Of a stretch of 64,000 nucleotides of DNA, positions 47,368-57,237 are shown in pieces (the stretch's first letter is position 1; each line of letters begins with the position of its first letter). Location of the stretch: positions 62,001 through 126,000 of the forward strand of contig CBDCPZ010000015.1 of assembly GCA_965220465.1 (NCBI GenBank), given 5' to 3'. Source of the DNA: JAHDHW01 sp965220465 (GTDB taxonomy: Bacteria; Bacteroidota; Bacteroidia; Chitinophagales; Saprospiraceae). The notes under the pieces were generated by a model that saw nothing but the letters and a program-made list of their open reading frames with translations, was not told where the DNA came from and did no database searches. The position numbers and the translations under genes were made by a program.

Positions 47368-47375
47368 CAAAGTTA
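47368..47375 (-). promoter_or_regulatory. -7 type element of the lipoprotein gene
   Basis: On the minus strand this reads TAACTTTG, an exact TAnnTTTG. No TTG at the expected distance. The predicted start of transcription is about 24 bases before the ATG at 47338. Confidence 0.4.
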
Positions 47376-47472
47376 AAACTAAAACGTATTGATGAAAATT
47401 TTTAGGACAGGCAAAAGTATTAAATCCTTGTTAAAGTTCTTTTGAACCTTAACGTTTTAAACACTTTTTATA

Positions 47473-48933
47473 CTATAAAATTGCTTTTTTCAACTCATCA
47501 ATTTTGCTATCCAGCCAATCCTGATTAATAATTGGGCCGGATGTCCCAATCTCTTCAATCAGTTTTTTCAATTCCTTTTGACTTTTCGATGCTGAGTCAA
47601 ATCCAATGTTTGCTTTGATCGAACAAGCCCGATTTGTAAAACGAATGAGATTCGACATTCCTTTTCTCCGTGTTTCGGGAATCAGGCGATTGCGATTGAG
47701 GTATTGTTTAAAAGATCGGGTGAGGGAAAGCAAGGCTTCATTTTCTTCCAGATCGTAATACGTTCGAAGCAAAAGTGTCTTAGCTCCCAAATTGTACTGG
47801 ATGTCGGTATATTCAACCTTGACGAGCAAATCAAGCACCTCATCAAATTGTTCGGTACTATAATAATATGAAGCGAGATTATAAGTGTAGGCATTTTCAA
47901 CCACTTCCGGATGCAACCGTTCTTTAAAATTTTCAATAAACTGCTTTACCCAAACCATTTCATTCAGGCGGATTGCTGTTGTAACAATGTTTTTGTAGTG
48001 CCACTGATCCAAAAAACCGTTTTCGTCAGCCAACAATTCTTTTTCCAACTGATCTTTAAACAATTCAAAGGTCTCTTTTAAAAACTGTCTTTCTCCTTTG
48101 TTGATTTGCTCGATACAATAGTTTTGTAAATAATTGTACATGTTTTGAAGCTCCTCTTTTGGAAAAAAAGAGCTGTATTTTTGCAACACAGGAAGCGCTT
48201 CAAAATATTCTGCATGGCCTTCTTTTACGATCATTTGGTAAATATGAAAATAAACACTTATTGACGGAATCGTTTCAAAGTAATCTATATTTTTTTGCAC
48301 CTCAGAAATAACCGACTCTAAAAGGCTTGTAGAATAATCCACTTCTAAAATTTTACTTCGCACAAGCATCTCACAGGCATCCCGTAATTTTTCAGCGAGG
48401 TAATAATTGTCCAGGTTATTTTGCTTCTGTTGGATGGAATTATCCTTTTCATGCTTCGAACGTTGTGTGAAATAAGCATCAGCTTCGGATGCTTTTAAAA
48501 ATCGCATATTATAATGTGTACTGTTTTTAAATTGGCTTTCTTCTAAATCTTTTTCAAAGCCAGTCATCGTCTTTTCATAATATTTGTATAGTTTTCTTTG
48601 CCTTAAATTCCTGAGCAGTAAAACTTTATGATAAGGATTATTTTCCTTAAATTGTTCCTGAATTAAAAATTTATCCAACAACCTGATAGAGTAGGTAAAC
48701 AGCAAAGCCAAATGGCTTTGGTTGTGTTTTTGCTGCGGAAAAAGTGATTTATAGATTACCGCTCGTTCACAATTTTGATTATTATAATCCGGGTAAATTT
48801 TGTTCAAATAATCAATTAGCATTCCCACCTCCTGATGTTTATTAAAGTAAGGAGATCGTGAAAATTCAACAAAGCGCGTCATTTCCTTTCTTGAAAAAGT
48901 ATTTAATATTTTAATAAAATTATTACGTAACAC
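47473..48933 (-). CDS. Helical-repeat protein of unknown function
   Basis: 486 residues, almost entirely alpha-helical, starting MLRNNFIKILNTFSRKEMTR. No signal peptide or membrane helix. The N-terminal pattern (FSRKEMTRFVEFSRSPYFNKH) and the TPR-like pairs further on (YNLASYYYSTEQFDEVLDLL, LGAKTLLLRTYYDLEENEALL) resemble a family I remember as occurring in many copies in Saprospiraceae genomes, without a known role. Divergent from the giant repeat protein at 49124 across 190 bases. A scaffold or regulatory function is a guess. Confidence 0.75.
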   Translation of the reverse strand: MLRNNFIKILNTFSRKEMTRFVEFSRSPYFNKHQEVGMLIDYLNKIYPDYNNQNCERAVIYKSLFPQQKHNQSHLALLFTYSIRLLDKFLIQEQFKENNPYHKVLLLRNLRQRKLYKYYEKTMTGFEKDLEESQFKNSTHYNMRFLKASEADAYFTQRSKHEKDNSIQQKQNNLDNYYLAEKLRDACEMLVRSKILEVDYSTSLLESVISEVQKNIDYFETIPSISVYFHIYQMIVKEGHAEYFEALPVLQKYSSFFPKEELQNMYNYLQNYCIEQINKGERQFLKETFELFKDQLEKELLADENGFLDQWHYKNIVTTAIRLNEMVWVKQFIENFKERLHPEVVENAYTYNLASYYYSTEQFDEVLDLLVKVEYTDIQYNLGAKTLLLRTYYDLEENEALLSLTRSFKQYLNRNRLIPETRRKGMSNLIRFTNRACSIKANIGFDSASKSQKELKKLIEEIGTSGPIINQDWLDSKIDELKKAIL

Positions 48934-49123
48934 TATTTTTTTTCAATTTTTAATTTTAATAAATTAAAATTAAAATGCTGATTAACAGAATTTTACAAAA
49001 TTTAATAATTTAAATTTAGGTATAAAAAATCCAAAAAACAAGCAGATTTGTGTTTTTAGTTTGATAAGTTAGTTAGCATATTTGTAACATCGAATAGTTT
49101 CTAAACGGGAAAACCTTTTCACC

Positions 49124-52100
49124 ATGAATGCATTTTCAATAAAAGTCACTTTGTTTTCATTCATAGCCTTCTGTCTATCAGTTTGTTATACCCCTTCGAA
49201 TGCAAGCACTACCTCAAAGTTCTACGCAGAGTCGTCCATCGCCTGTGAAATCGATGGCTTAATCGCTACGCCGCAGCCCTGCACACCTAATGGCGTTTTT
49301 TTCGTAGAAATCAATTTTGATGTTTTCGGAGACCCAAGTGATTTATTCACTGTTGGAGGCAATGGAAACGACTACGGAACTTTCAATTATAATGAATTGC
49401 CGATTACTGTTGGGCCGCTCGAGGGAGATGGAGTCACCATCTATGAATTTGTTGTAACTGATAGCGAGGATCCAAATTGTAGTGATTTTGTGGTGATCGA
49501 ACCGGTTTTATGCGAAATTCAGGGAGAGTGTGATATTACAGATTTGGTTGTTGATCCTCAAGAGTGCAACGATGACGGGACTTATAACATTTTTATCAAT
49601 TTTAATTACGAAAACCCTGGAAATGATTTCTTCGATCTTTATGATGGAAATGGAAATAATATTGGTTTTTATGCTTTAGACGATCTTCCAATACTTCACG
49701 AAAATCTTGTCCCTAGCGGAAATGATTTTGACGTCATCACAGTTTGCATTAATGACATGCCAAACTGCTGCGCAACGGAAGAGTTTTTGGCGCTGGATTG
49801 TCCGGCTCCGGAATGTAATATTTCAAATGTTGTTGCTGATCCCGGATCATGCGATGGCATGCTGTTTTGGGTGACAATCAATTTTGAATTTGAAAATACA
49901 AGCAATCAATTTTCTGTACAAGGTAATGGAACGGAATACGGTAATTTCTCATACGATGATCTTCCAATTATGATTGGCCCATTGATTGGCGACGGAGTTA
50001 CTGTTTATGAATTTGTGGTAACAGATCTTGAATTTCCAAACTGCTCGGATTTTACAGTTATTGAACCTATTCAATGCGATGTAAATAATTGTGAAATATG
50101 GGACTTTGTCGCTGAAGCGCATGATTGCGATGGCGAATTTTTCCTTGTCGATATAGATTTTAATTTTGAAAATACCAGCGATTCTTTTGAAGTCCATGGA
50201 AATGGAAATAACTACGGAACTTTTTCCTATCAAGACCTTTTCATCACACTCGGACCGTTTGAAGGAAATGGACAAAATCTGGAATTCGTTGTGTATGATC
50301 AAGAAAATGACGATTGTGCCGCTGAAGTTGTTATCGAAGCGCCTTACTGCCCTGGAATGGATTGCGAAATTTGGAATGTTGTGGCAGAAGCACATGATTG
50401 TGATGGTGAATTTTTCCTTGTCGATATAGATTTTAATTTTGAAAACACCAGCGATTCCTTTGAAGTCCATGGAAATGGAAATAACTACGGAACTTTTTCC
50501 TATCAAGACCTTTTCATCACGCTTGGACCTTTTGAAGGGAATGGACAGGCTTTAGAATTTGTCATTTACGACCAGCAAATTGATGGCTGTAATGCAGAAA
50601 TCGTCTTTGAAGCGCCTTATTGTCCCGGCGTTGACTGTGAAATATGGAACGTTGTGGCAGAAGCACATGACTGTGATGACAACGACCAGTTCCTTCTCGA
50701 CATTGATTTTGATTTTGAAAACACAAGTGATTCTTTTGTCGTCCTTGGCAATGGAAATAACTACGGAACTTTCGCTTTCGATGATCTTTTCATCACGCTT
50801 GGACCGTTTGATGGAAATGGGCAAACCTTAGAATTTTTCATTTTCGATCAACAGGATGATAATTGCAGCACAGAATTGGTTTTTGAAGCACCAAATTGTC
50901 CTATAAACAATTGTGAGATTTGGGACTTGGTCGCTGAAGCCAGTGATTGTAATCCAAATGAAGTTTTCTTTGTAGATATTGATTTTAACTTTCAAAGTTC
51001 CAGCGATTCTTTTGTTGTCCTTGGAAATGGAAACAATTACGGGACTTTCGCTTATGATGACCTTTTTATTACACTTGGGCCATTCAATGGAAATGGACAA
51101 ACATTGGAATTCATCATACATGATCAGCTAATTGATGGCTGCAACGCTGAAGTGGTTATCGATGCTCCGAATTGCGGTGGTGACTGCGATATCTTCGATT
51201 TAGTTGTCGATCCACTGGATTGTAATGATGATGGAACTTATAATATTTTCATCAATTTCGAATACGAAAATCCGGGAAATGACTTTTTTGACCTTTATGA
51301 TGAAAACGGAAATTCCCTTGGGTTTTATCCGCTAAATGAGCTGCCACTTACTTACGAAAACTTCGTTCCCAGCGGTAACAATTTTGATGTCATCACGGTT
51401 TGCATCAACGATAATCCAAATTGCTGCGCAACCACTGAGTTTGAAGCACCAGATTGTCCAAACGATAATTGTGAAATCTGGGATTTAATCGCTGAAGCTC
51501 ACGATTGTGATGATAACAACCAATTCCTTGTAGATATTGACTTCAATTATCAAAACACTTCCGATTCTTTTGTTGTAATTGGAAATGGAAATAACTATGG
51601 AACCTTTGCCTACGCTGATCTTTTCATCACACTTGGACCGTTTGAAGGAAATGGTCAAATGATGGAATTTATCGTTTTCGACCAGCAGGATGACGGTTGC
51701 AATGCAGAAGTTGGTTTGCAGGTTCCGAATTGCGGTGGTGATTGCGATATCTTCGATTTAGTTGTCGATCCGCTGGATTGTAATGATGACGGAACCTATA
51801 ATATTTTCATCAATTTCGAATACGAAAATCCGGGAAATGACTTTTTTGACCTTTATGATGAAAACGGAAATTCCCTTGGGTTTTATCCGCTAAATGAGCT
51901 GCCGCTTACTTACGAAAACTTCATCCCGAGCGGTAACAATTTTGATGTCATCACAGTTTGCATCAACGATAATCCAAATTGCTGTGCAACCGCTGAGTTT
52001 GAAGCACCAGATTGTCCAAACAACAATTGTGAAATCTGGGATTTGATCGCTGAAGCTCACGATTGTGATGATAACAACCAATTCCTCGTTGATATTGATT

Positions 52101-55100
52101 TTAATTTTCAAAACACTTCCGATTCTTTTGTTGTAATTGGAAACGGAAACAACTATGGAACTTTTGCTTACGCTGATCTTTTCATCACGCTTGGACCGTT
52201 TGAAGGAAATGGACAATTCATGGAATTTATCGTATTCGACCAGCAGGATGATGGTTGCAATGCAGAAGTTGGTCTTCAGGTTCCGAATTGCGGTGGTGAT
52301 TGCGATATCTTCGATTTAGTTGTCGATCCGCTGGATTGTAATGATGACGGAACCTATAATATTTTCATCAATTTCGAATACGAAAATCCGGGAAATGACT
52401 TTTTTGACCTTTATGATGAAAACGGAAATTCCCTTGGGTTTTATCCGCTAAATGAGCTGCCGCTTACTTACGAAAACTTCATCCCGAGCGGTAACAATTT
52501 TGATGTCATCACAGTTTGCATCAACGATAATCCAAATTGCTGTGCAACCGCTGAGTTTGAAGCACCAGATTGTCCAAACAACAATTGTGAAATCTGGGAT
52601 TTGATCGCTGAAGCTCACGATTGTGATGATAACAACCAATTCCTCGTTGATATTGATTTTAATTTTCAAAACACTTCCGATTCTTTTGTTGTAATTGGAA
52701 ACGGAAACAACTATGGAACTTTTGCTTACGCTGATCTTTTCATCACGCTTGGACCGTTTGAAGGAAATGGACAATTCATGGAATTTATCGTATTCGACCA
52801 GCAGGATGATGGTTGCAATGCAGAAGTTGGTCTTCAGGTTCCGAATTGCGGTGGTGATTGCGATATCTTCGATTTAGTTGTCGATCCGCTGGATTGTAAT
52901 GATGACGGAACCTATAATATTTTCATCAATTTCGAATACGAAAATCCGGGAAATGACTTTTTTGACCTTTATGATGAAAACGGAAATTCCCTTGGGTTTT
53001 ATCCGCTAAATGAGCTGCCGCTTACTTACGAAAACTTCATCCCGAGCGGTAACAATTTTGATGTCATCACAGTTTGCATCAACGATAATCCAAATTGCTG
53101 TGCAACCGCTGAGTTTGAAGCACCAGATTGTCCAAACGATAATTGTGAAATCTGGGATTTGATCGCTGAAGCTCACGATTGTGATGATAACAACCAATTC
53201 CTTGTTGATATTGATTTTAATTTCCAAAACACATCCGATTCTTTTGTTGTAATTGGAAACGGAAACAATTACGGAACATTTGCCTACGCTGATCTTTTCA
53301 TCACCATTGGCCCTTTTGAAGGAAATGGACAATTCATGGAATTCATCGTTTTCGATCAGCAGGATGACGGTTGCAATGCAGAAGTTGGTCTTCAGGCGCC
53401 AAACTGCGGCGGTGGTGATTGCGATATCTTTGATTTAGTTGTCGATCCACTGGATTGTAATGATGACGGGACTTATAATATAATTATCAATTTTGAATAC
53501 GAAAATCCGGGAAATGACTTTTTTGACCTTTATGATGAAAACGGAAATTCCCTTGGATTTTATCCGCTAAATGAGTTGCCGCTTACCTACGAAAACTTCG
53601 TTCCGAGCGGTAATAATTTCGATGTCATCACGGTTTGCATCAACGATAATCCAAATTGCTGCGCAACGACTGAATTTGAAGCGCTGGAATGTGAAGAAGA
53701 CTGTAATATTTATGACTTGGTTGCCGAAGTATTTTGCGATGGAGATGATTTGTTTGTTGAGTTCTCATTTGAATATTCAGGAGTAAGCAATCATTTTGAT
53801 GTACTGGCTTGCAATTATTTAGCAACTTTTGAATACGGTCAGAATAGCTATCTCATTCAAATACCTGATGATGAAGTGGATTGTGCAGGTGGTATTTTTA
53901 TTCCATTTGCAGTGTTCGATCAGGAAAATGACGCCTGCGGTGATGCTATCTCAATAGAAATCCCTGATTGTTATAACACAGGCTGTATCATTGGCGATAT
54001 TGAAGCTGATATTTCTGATTGTGAAAATGGAGAATTTACCGTAACGATTGATTTCGAATATCAGGATGTCAGCGATGAAGGATTCGAGGTATTTGGAAAT
54101 GGTAATAACTATGGCGAATTTGATTACAACGAACTACCGATAACATTAGGCCCATTTGACGCCAACGGCCAAGAGATGGAATTCATCGTAGTTGATTTGC
54201 TGGATGAAGAATGTTGGAATTTCATAGAATTAGAAGCTCCTTTCTGTACCGAAGACGTCAATGCTTGTATTGAGTTTGAAAGTCTGTACAACGGAGTTAA
54301 TTATGGTGGACCAAACAGTGAAGTTGGTGATCTTCTTTTAATTGAAGACGGAGTCTACGTCACGATTGAAGGAGTCATGGACCCTTTAGGCAATCACAAC
54401 TACGACTATCTTTTTGCTACCAATCAGGATATTTGTTCTCCATTTGAAATGGCAAGCGGCATTCGAATGTTTATGTTTAATGGGTTGAATTTTGGTTTTT
54501 CAGAATTGGACGTAAACCCAAGCATAGTTGTTTTCAACTATCACAATTGCGGTGTCCCATTTGCTATTTCGGCTAATGGTCAGCTTCCAGTGACTTATGT
54601 TTTGCCGGACATGGATTATTCTTTTGCATTAACACCTAACGTAACTGTTCATTTTGATGTTGATGAAAATAATACAGACGAAGGGATTGCTACTTTTGAA
54701 GGCGATATCGAATCCATCTTTACCGGTGGTGTTGAGTTTCAAATCGATAATGTTTGTTTCAACGTAGATAATCCACTGACTGATGTTTGGCCGGGCGATG
54801 CAAACTATGACAATCTTGCAAGCCATTTTGATTTATTAAACGTAGGAATTGCTTTTGGTACAGAAGGAATTGAAAGAGATGTAATTAGCAACGACTGGTT
54901 TGCCATGCCGGGAGAAGATTGGGACGGCGAGTTTTTAAACGAAGCCAACTACAAACATGCAGATTGTAACGGTGACGGTAATGTGAATTTTGACGACAAA
55001 GTAGCCATCGTAGAAAATTATGGATTGACTCACGGGGAAGTACCGATTTTCATCCCTGTCGAAGGAACTGAAAACGATCCTGTATTATTTGTTGATCTTC

Positions 55101-55783
55101 CGGAAGCTTCCGAAATAGAATTGGATGTTCCTTTCGAAGCACCAATTGTGCTGGGAACTTTGGGCATTCCTGTTGATGAAATTTATGGTTTAGCTTTCAC
55201 GATTGAATTTGACGCCGACATGATGGATGAATCCCAGGTACAAGTCGAATTGGGATCAAGCTGGCTCGGTGTAAACGGCGAAAGTCTGATTACAATTGAT
55301 AAGAAATTTGCACAGGACGGAATCATAGAAGTTGCGCTGACCCGAAATAATCAGGTAAATATCGGCGGACAAGGAACGATTGGTTATTTTATAGGAATTA
55401 TAGATGATATTCTGGGCAAGACAGAAGTGGAAGTTAAAATTAAAAAAGTAAAGGCGATCAATTTTACTGAAATGCCTGTTCCGCTTCGCACGCCAACAGA
55501 GATTGTCGATCTTATTACAAACACCAACGAATTACCAATTGCTTTAGATTTAGAGGTCTTCCCAAATCCTACTGACGATGTTCTGAACATAAATTATAAT
55601 GGAACCGAACCGATGCAAAGCATCAAGATTTATAACACCCTGGGACAGTTAATGACCGAGTTTTCTGATCCGAACCCACATCAAAAAGTAGACGTTTCCA
55701 ACTGGACCGCAGGAATTTATTTCGTGAAGATTGAAATTGGAGATAATACCTTTTGTAAAAAAATTAAAGTTACGAGGCTATAA
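49124..55783 (+). CDS. Giant secreted repeat protein with dockerin-like and cohesin-like modules and T9SS type A sorting domain
   Basis: 2219 residues. Signal peptide MNAFSIKVTLFSFIAFCLSV (cut near SNAS). Residues about 41-1713 are 18 repeats of about 90 residues, each starting with Cys and two or more further Cys. Two kinds exist: type A (CEIWDLVAEAHDC, VVIGNGNNYGTFAY, DLFITLGPFEGNGQ) and type B (CDIFDLVVDPLDCNDDGTYN, NDFFDLYDENGN, ITVCINDNPNCC). From 51185 to 53419 they alternate B-A in four nearly identical 558-base units. Then a globular stretch, a dockerin-like module with two Ca-loop motifs (PGDANYDNLASHFD and HADCNGDGNVNFDD, about 1887-1970), a cohesin-like beta region (about 1985-2130) and a type A sorting domain (VFPNPTDDVLNINYNG ... 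GIYFVKIEIGDNTF). Exported and displayed or released by T9SS; adhesin or matrix role inferred. Confidence 0.92.
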   Translation: MNAFSIKVTLFSFIAFCLSVCYTPSNASTTSKFYAESSIACEIDGLIATPQPCTPNGVFFVEINFDVFGDPSDLFTVGGNGNDYGTFNYNELPITVGPLEGDGVTIYEFVVTDSEDPNCSDFVVIEPVLCEIQGECDITDLVVDPQECNDDGTYNIFINFNYENPGNDFFDLYDGNGNNIGFYALDDLPILHENLVPSGNDFDVITVCINDMPNCCATEEFLALDCPAPECNISNVVADPGSCDGMLFWVTINFEFENTSNQFSVQGNGTEYGNFSYDDLPIMIGPLIGDGVTVYEFVVTDLEFPNCSDFTVIEPIQCDVNNCEIWDFVAEAHDCDGEFFLVDIDFNFENTSDSFEVHGNGNNYGTFSYQDLFITLGPFEGNGQNLEFVVYDQENDDCAAEVVIEAPYCPGMDCEIWNVVAEAHDCDGEFFLVDIDFNFENTSDSFEVHGNGNNYGTFSYQDLFITLGPFEGNGQALEFVIYDQQIDGCNAEIVFEAPYCPGVDCEIWNVVAEAHDCDDNDQFLLDIDFDFENTSDSFVVLGNGNNYGTFAFDDLFITLGPFDGNGQTLEFFIFDQQDDNCSTELVFEAPNCPINNCEIWDLVAEASDCNPNEVFFVDIDFNFQSSSDSFVVLGNGNNYGTFAYDDLFITLGPFNGNGQTLEFIIHDQLIDGCNAEVVIDAPNCGGDCDIFDLVVDPLDCNDDGTYNIFINFEYENPGNDFFDLYDENGNSLGFYPLNELPLTYENFVPSGNNFDVITVCINDNPNCCATTEFEAPDCPNDNCEIWDLIAEAHDCDDNNQFLVDIDFNYQNTSDSFVVIGNGNNYGTFAYADLFITLGPFEGNGQMMEFIVFDQQDDGCNAEVGLQVPNCGGDCDIFDLVVDPLDCNDDGTYNIFINFEYENPGNDFFDLYDENGNSLGFYPLNELPLTYENFIPSGNNFDVITVCINDNPNCCATAEFEAPDCPNNNCEIWDLIAEAHDCDDNNQFLVDIDFNFQNTSDSFVVIGNGNNYGTFAYADLFITLGPFEGNGQFMEFIVFDQQDDGCNAEVGLQVPNCGGDCDIFDLVVDPLDCNDDGTYNIFINFEYENPGNDFFDLYDENGNSLGFYPLNELPLTYENFIPSGNNFDVITVCINDNPNCCATAEFEAPDCPNNNCEIWDLIAEAHDCDDNNQFLVDIDFNFQNTSDSFVVIGNGNNYGTFAYADLFITLGPFEGNGQFMEFIVFDQQDDGCNAEVGLQVPNCGGDCDIFDLVVDPLDCNDDGTYNIFINFEYENPGNDFFDLYDENGNSLGFYPLNELPLTYENFIPSGNNFDVITVCINDNPNCCATAEFEAPDCPNDNCEIWDLIAEAHDCDDNNQFLVDIDFNFQNTSDSFVVIGNGNNYGTFAYADLFITIGPFEGNGQFMEFIVFDQQDDGCNAEVGLQAPNCGGGDCDIFDLVVDPLDCNDDGTYNIIINFEYENPGNDFFDLYDENGNSLGFYPLNELPLTYENFVPSGNNFDVITVCINDNPNCCATTEFEALECEEDCNIYDLVAEVFCDGDDLFVEFSFEYSGVSNHFDVLACNYLATFEYGQNSYLIQIPDDEVDCAGGIFIPFAVFDQENDACGDAISIEIPDCYNTGCIIGDIEADISDCENGEFTVTIDFEYQDVSDEGFEVFGNGNNYGEFDYNELPITLGPFDANGQEMEFIVVDLLDEECWNFIELEAPFCTEDVNACIEFESLYNGVNYGGPNSEVGDLLLIEDGVYVTIEGVMDPLGNHNYDYLFATNQDICSPFEMASGIRMFMFNGLNFGFSELDVNPSIVVFNYHNCGVPFAISANGQLPVTYVLPDMDYSFALTPNVTVHFDVDENNTDEGIATFEGDIESIFTGGVEFQIDNVCFNVDNPLTDVWPGDANYDNLASHFDLLNVGIAFGTEGIERDVISNDWFAMPGEDWDGEFLNEANYKHADCNGDGNVNFDDKVAIVENYGLTHGEVPIFIPVEGTENDPVLFVDLPEASEIELDVPFEAPIVLGTLGIPVDEIYGLAFTIEFDADMMDESQVQVELGSSWLGVNGESLITIDKKFAQDGIIEVALTRNNQVNIGGQGTIGYFIGIIDDILGKTEVEVKIKKVKAINFTEMPVPLRTPTEIVDLITNTNELPIALDLEVFPNPTDDVLNINYNGTEPMQSIKIYNTLGQLMTEFSDPNPHQKVDVSNWTAGIYFVKIEIGDNTFCKKIKVTRL
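51185..53695 (+). repeat. Tandem 558-base coding repeats (four units plus a partial one)
   Basis: Units start at 51185, 51743, 52301 and 52859, each at a TGC codon (the start of a type B repeat); the fourth is 561 bases because of one extra Gly codon, and a final half unit (type B alone) starts at 53420. By eye, units 2 and 3 are identical over long stretches and unit 1 and 4 differ by scattered, mostly silent changes. 558 is divisible by 3, so gain or loss of units keeps the frame. Confidence 0.9.
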
Positions 55784-55836
55784 CTAGTCTCCGCTTTGCG
55801 GGAAGCAAACTTTAATTGTAAGACTAAATGTCAACT

Positions 55837-55868
55837 TGCTCCGGCTTTATCGCCGGAGCATTTTTTTT
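55837..55868 (+). terminator. Strong terminator of the giant repeat protein
   Basis: TGCTCCGGC (55837-55845) pairs perfectly with GCCGGAGCA (55852-55860), loop of six, followed by eight T residues. Confidence 0.93.
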
Positions 55869-55969
55869 GTAGTCAACCTTTAATCCATTGAATTGATTTT
55901 TTTAAGCGTCCAATTCAATCATAAAAAACTAAAAAACCGCTTCATCTGTTCTTTTATAAAACTTTGCAC

Positions 55970-55977
55970 TATTTTTG
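55970..55977 (+). promoter_or_regulatory. -7 element (TATTTTTG) of the dehydrogenase gene
   Basis: An exact TAnnTTTG whose predicted transcription start (about 55983) lies 19 bases before ATG 56002. A translation start at the TTG at 55975 would fall inside the promoter, which decides for the ATG at 56002. The -33 part is weak. Confidence 0.5.
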
Positions 55978-56001
55978 CCTCCCATTGAAAAACTGCAATT
56001 A

Positions 56002-57225
56002 ATGAAGATAGGAATCATCAGAGAGGGAAAAATTCCAGCGGACTCAAGAGTGCCGCTGACGCCAAGGCAATGTGCTTTAATAAAAAGAAAATATCCTATT
56101 GATATTGTCGTTCAGCCATCGCCTGATCGCTGTTTTACGGATAGCGCCTATCTAAAAGAAGGGATTGAACTGAGTAACGATCTTTCAGATTGCACTATTT
56201 TGATGGGAGTCAAAGAAGTTCCTCTTGATCAGTTGCAAAGTAAAAAGGTTTATTTCTTTTTTTCGCATACCATCAAAAAGCAGGTATATAATCGAAAGCT
56301 GCTGCAAGAAATCCTGAAAAAGGAAATCCATCTTGTGGATTATGAAACCCTTAAAAACGAAAAAGGCCAGCGGGTGATCGCTTTCGGTAAATTTGCCGGA
56401 ATGGTCGGTGCTCACAATGGCATACTGACTTATGGCTTGCGAACAGGTGCTTTTCATCTGAAGCGAATGAAAGATTGCTTCGATTATGCGGAAGCAAAAG
56501 AAAATTATAAAAAACTACAGCTTCCTCCCCTAAGGATCGTCCTTACCGGAACAGGCAGAGTCGGTCGCGGAGCCGCAAAAGTTTTGAAGGATATGGGCAT
56601 CCAAAAAGTGACTCCATCGAAATATTTATCTAAAAAATACGACTATCCGGTTTTTACACAATTAGAATCAAAGGATTACTCAACCCGCATTGACGGAAGC
56701 CCTTTTGATCTAAAAACCTTTTACGCTCAACCTCAATTATTTAAAAGCAAATTTAGCCCTTTCACAAAGGTCAGCGACATTATGATCAACGGCATTTATT
56801 GGGATAATTTGGCACCTGCATTTTTTACAAAAGAGGCTATGAAACAGCCTGACTTTTCAATAAAAGTCATTGCAGATGTAACCTGCGACATTGCACCGGA
56901 CGGTTCAATTCCATCGACGCTTCGTCCGTCAACTATAACCAATCCTATTTACGGCTACAATCCTGTTTCCGAATCTGAGGCTGCACCTTTTAAAGAAAAT
57001 GGAATTGATGTTATGGCAATCGATAATTTACCAAATGAACTGCCTCGCGATGCATCGCGCGCTTTCGGCAAACAATTTCTCAAACATGTTGTTGGAGAAT
57101 TACTAGATATCGAAAACAGTCAAATTATTCAGGGAGCTACGATTGCCATCAACGGGCATTTAGGAAAGAAGTTTGAATACCTGAATGATTATGTAAATCT
57201 AAAAGTCCGAAATAATGCGAGATAA
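56002..57225 (+). CDS. Saccharopine dehydrogenase/alanine dehydrogenase-like NAD(P)-dependent enzyme
   Basis: 407 residues from ATG 56002 (MKIGIIREGKIPADSRVPLT). The N-terminal domain has the AlaDH/PNT pattern (IGIIREGKxPxDxRVPLTPxQ) with the conserved Arg and Lys region; a Rossmann dinucleotide motif GTGRVG sits near residues 182-187 in RIVLTGTGRVGRGAAKVL. It resembles the lysine-forming type of saccharopine dehydrogenase, which splits saccharopine to lysine and 2-oxoglutarate with NAD, but substrate cannot be fixed from sequence alone; no second lysine-pathway gene is nearby. Cytoplasmic. It converges on purC with 12 bases between stops. Confidence 0.82.
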   Translation: MKIGIIREGKIPADSRVPLTPRQCALIKRKYPIDIVVQPSPDRCFTDSAYLKEGIELSNDLSDCTILMGVKEVPLDQLQSKKVYFFFSHTIKKQVYNRKLLQEILKKEIHLVDYETLKNEKGQRVIAFGKFAGMVGAHNGILTYGLRTGAFHLKRMKDCFDYAEAKENYKKLQLPPLRIVLTGTGRVGRGAAKVLKDMGIQKVTPSKYLSKKYDYPVFTQLESKDYSTRIDGSPFDLKTFYAQPQLFKSKFSPFTKVSDIMINGIYWDNLAPAFFTKEAMKQPDFSIKVIADVTCDIAPDGSIPSTLRPSTITNPIYGYNPVSESEAAPFKENGIDVMAIDNLPNELPRDASRAFGKQFLKHVVGELLDIENSQIIQGATIAINGHLGKKFEYLNDYVNLKVRNNAR

Positions 57226-57237
57226 GTCAGTATAGTT

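Noticed and set aside
49949..50506. 185-codon antisense frame inside the giant repeat protein
   Set aside because: Opposite strand of strongly coding repeats; codon pattern is that of the plus-strand gene.
51890..53332. Three antisense open frames of 108 codons, two of them identical
   Set aside because: They are shadows of the 558-base coding repeats; identity follows from the DNA repeat and they lack start context.
51185..53695. CRISPR-like or satellite interpretation of the periodic repeats
   Set aside because: Units are 558 bases, in frame and coding, with no short spacers.
55975..56001. TTG start of the dehydrogenase frame
   Set aside because: It overlaps the TATTTTTG promoter element; the ATG at 56002 gives the family N-terminus.
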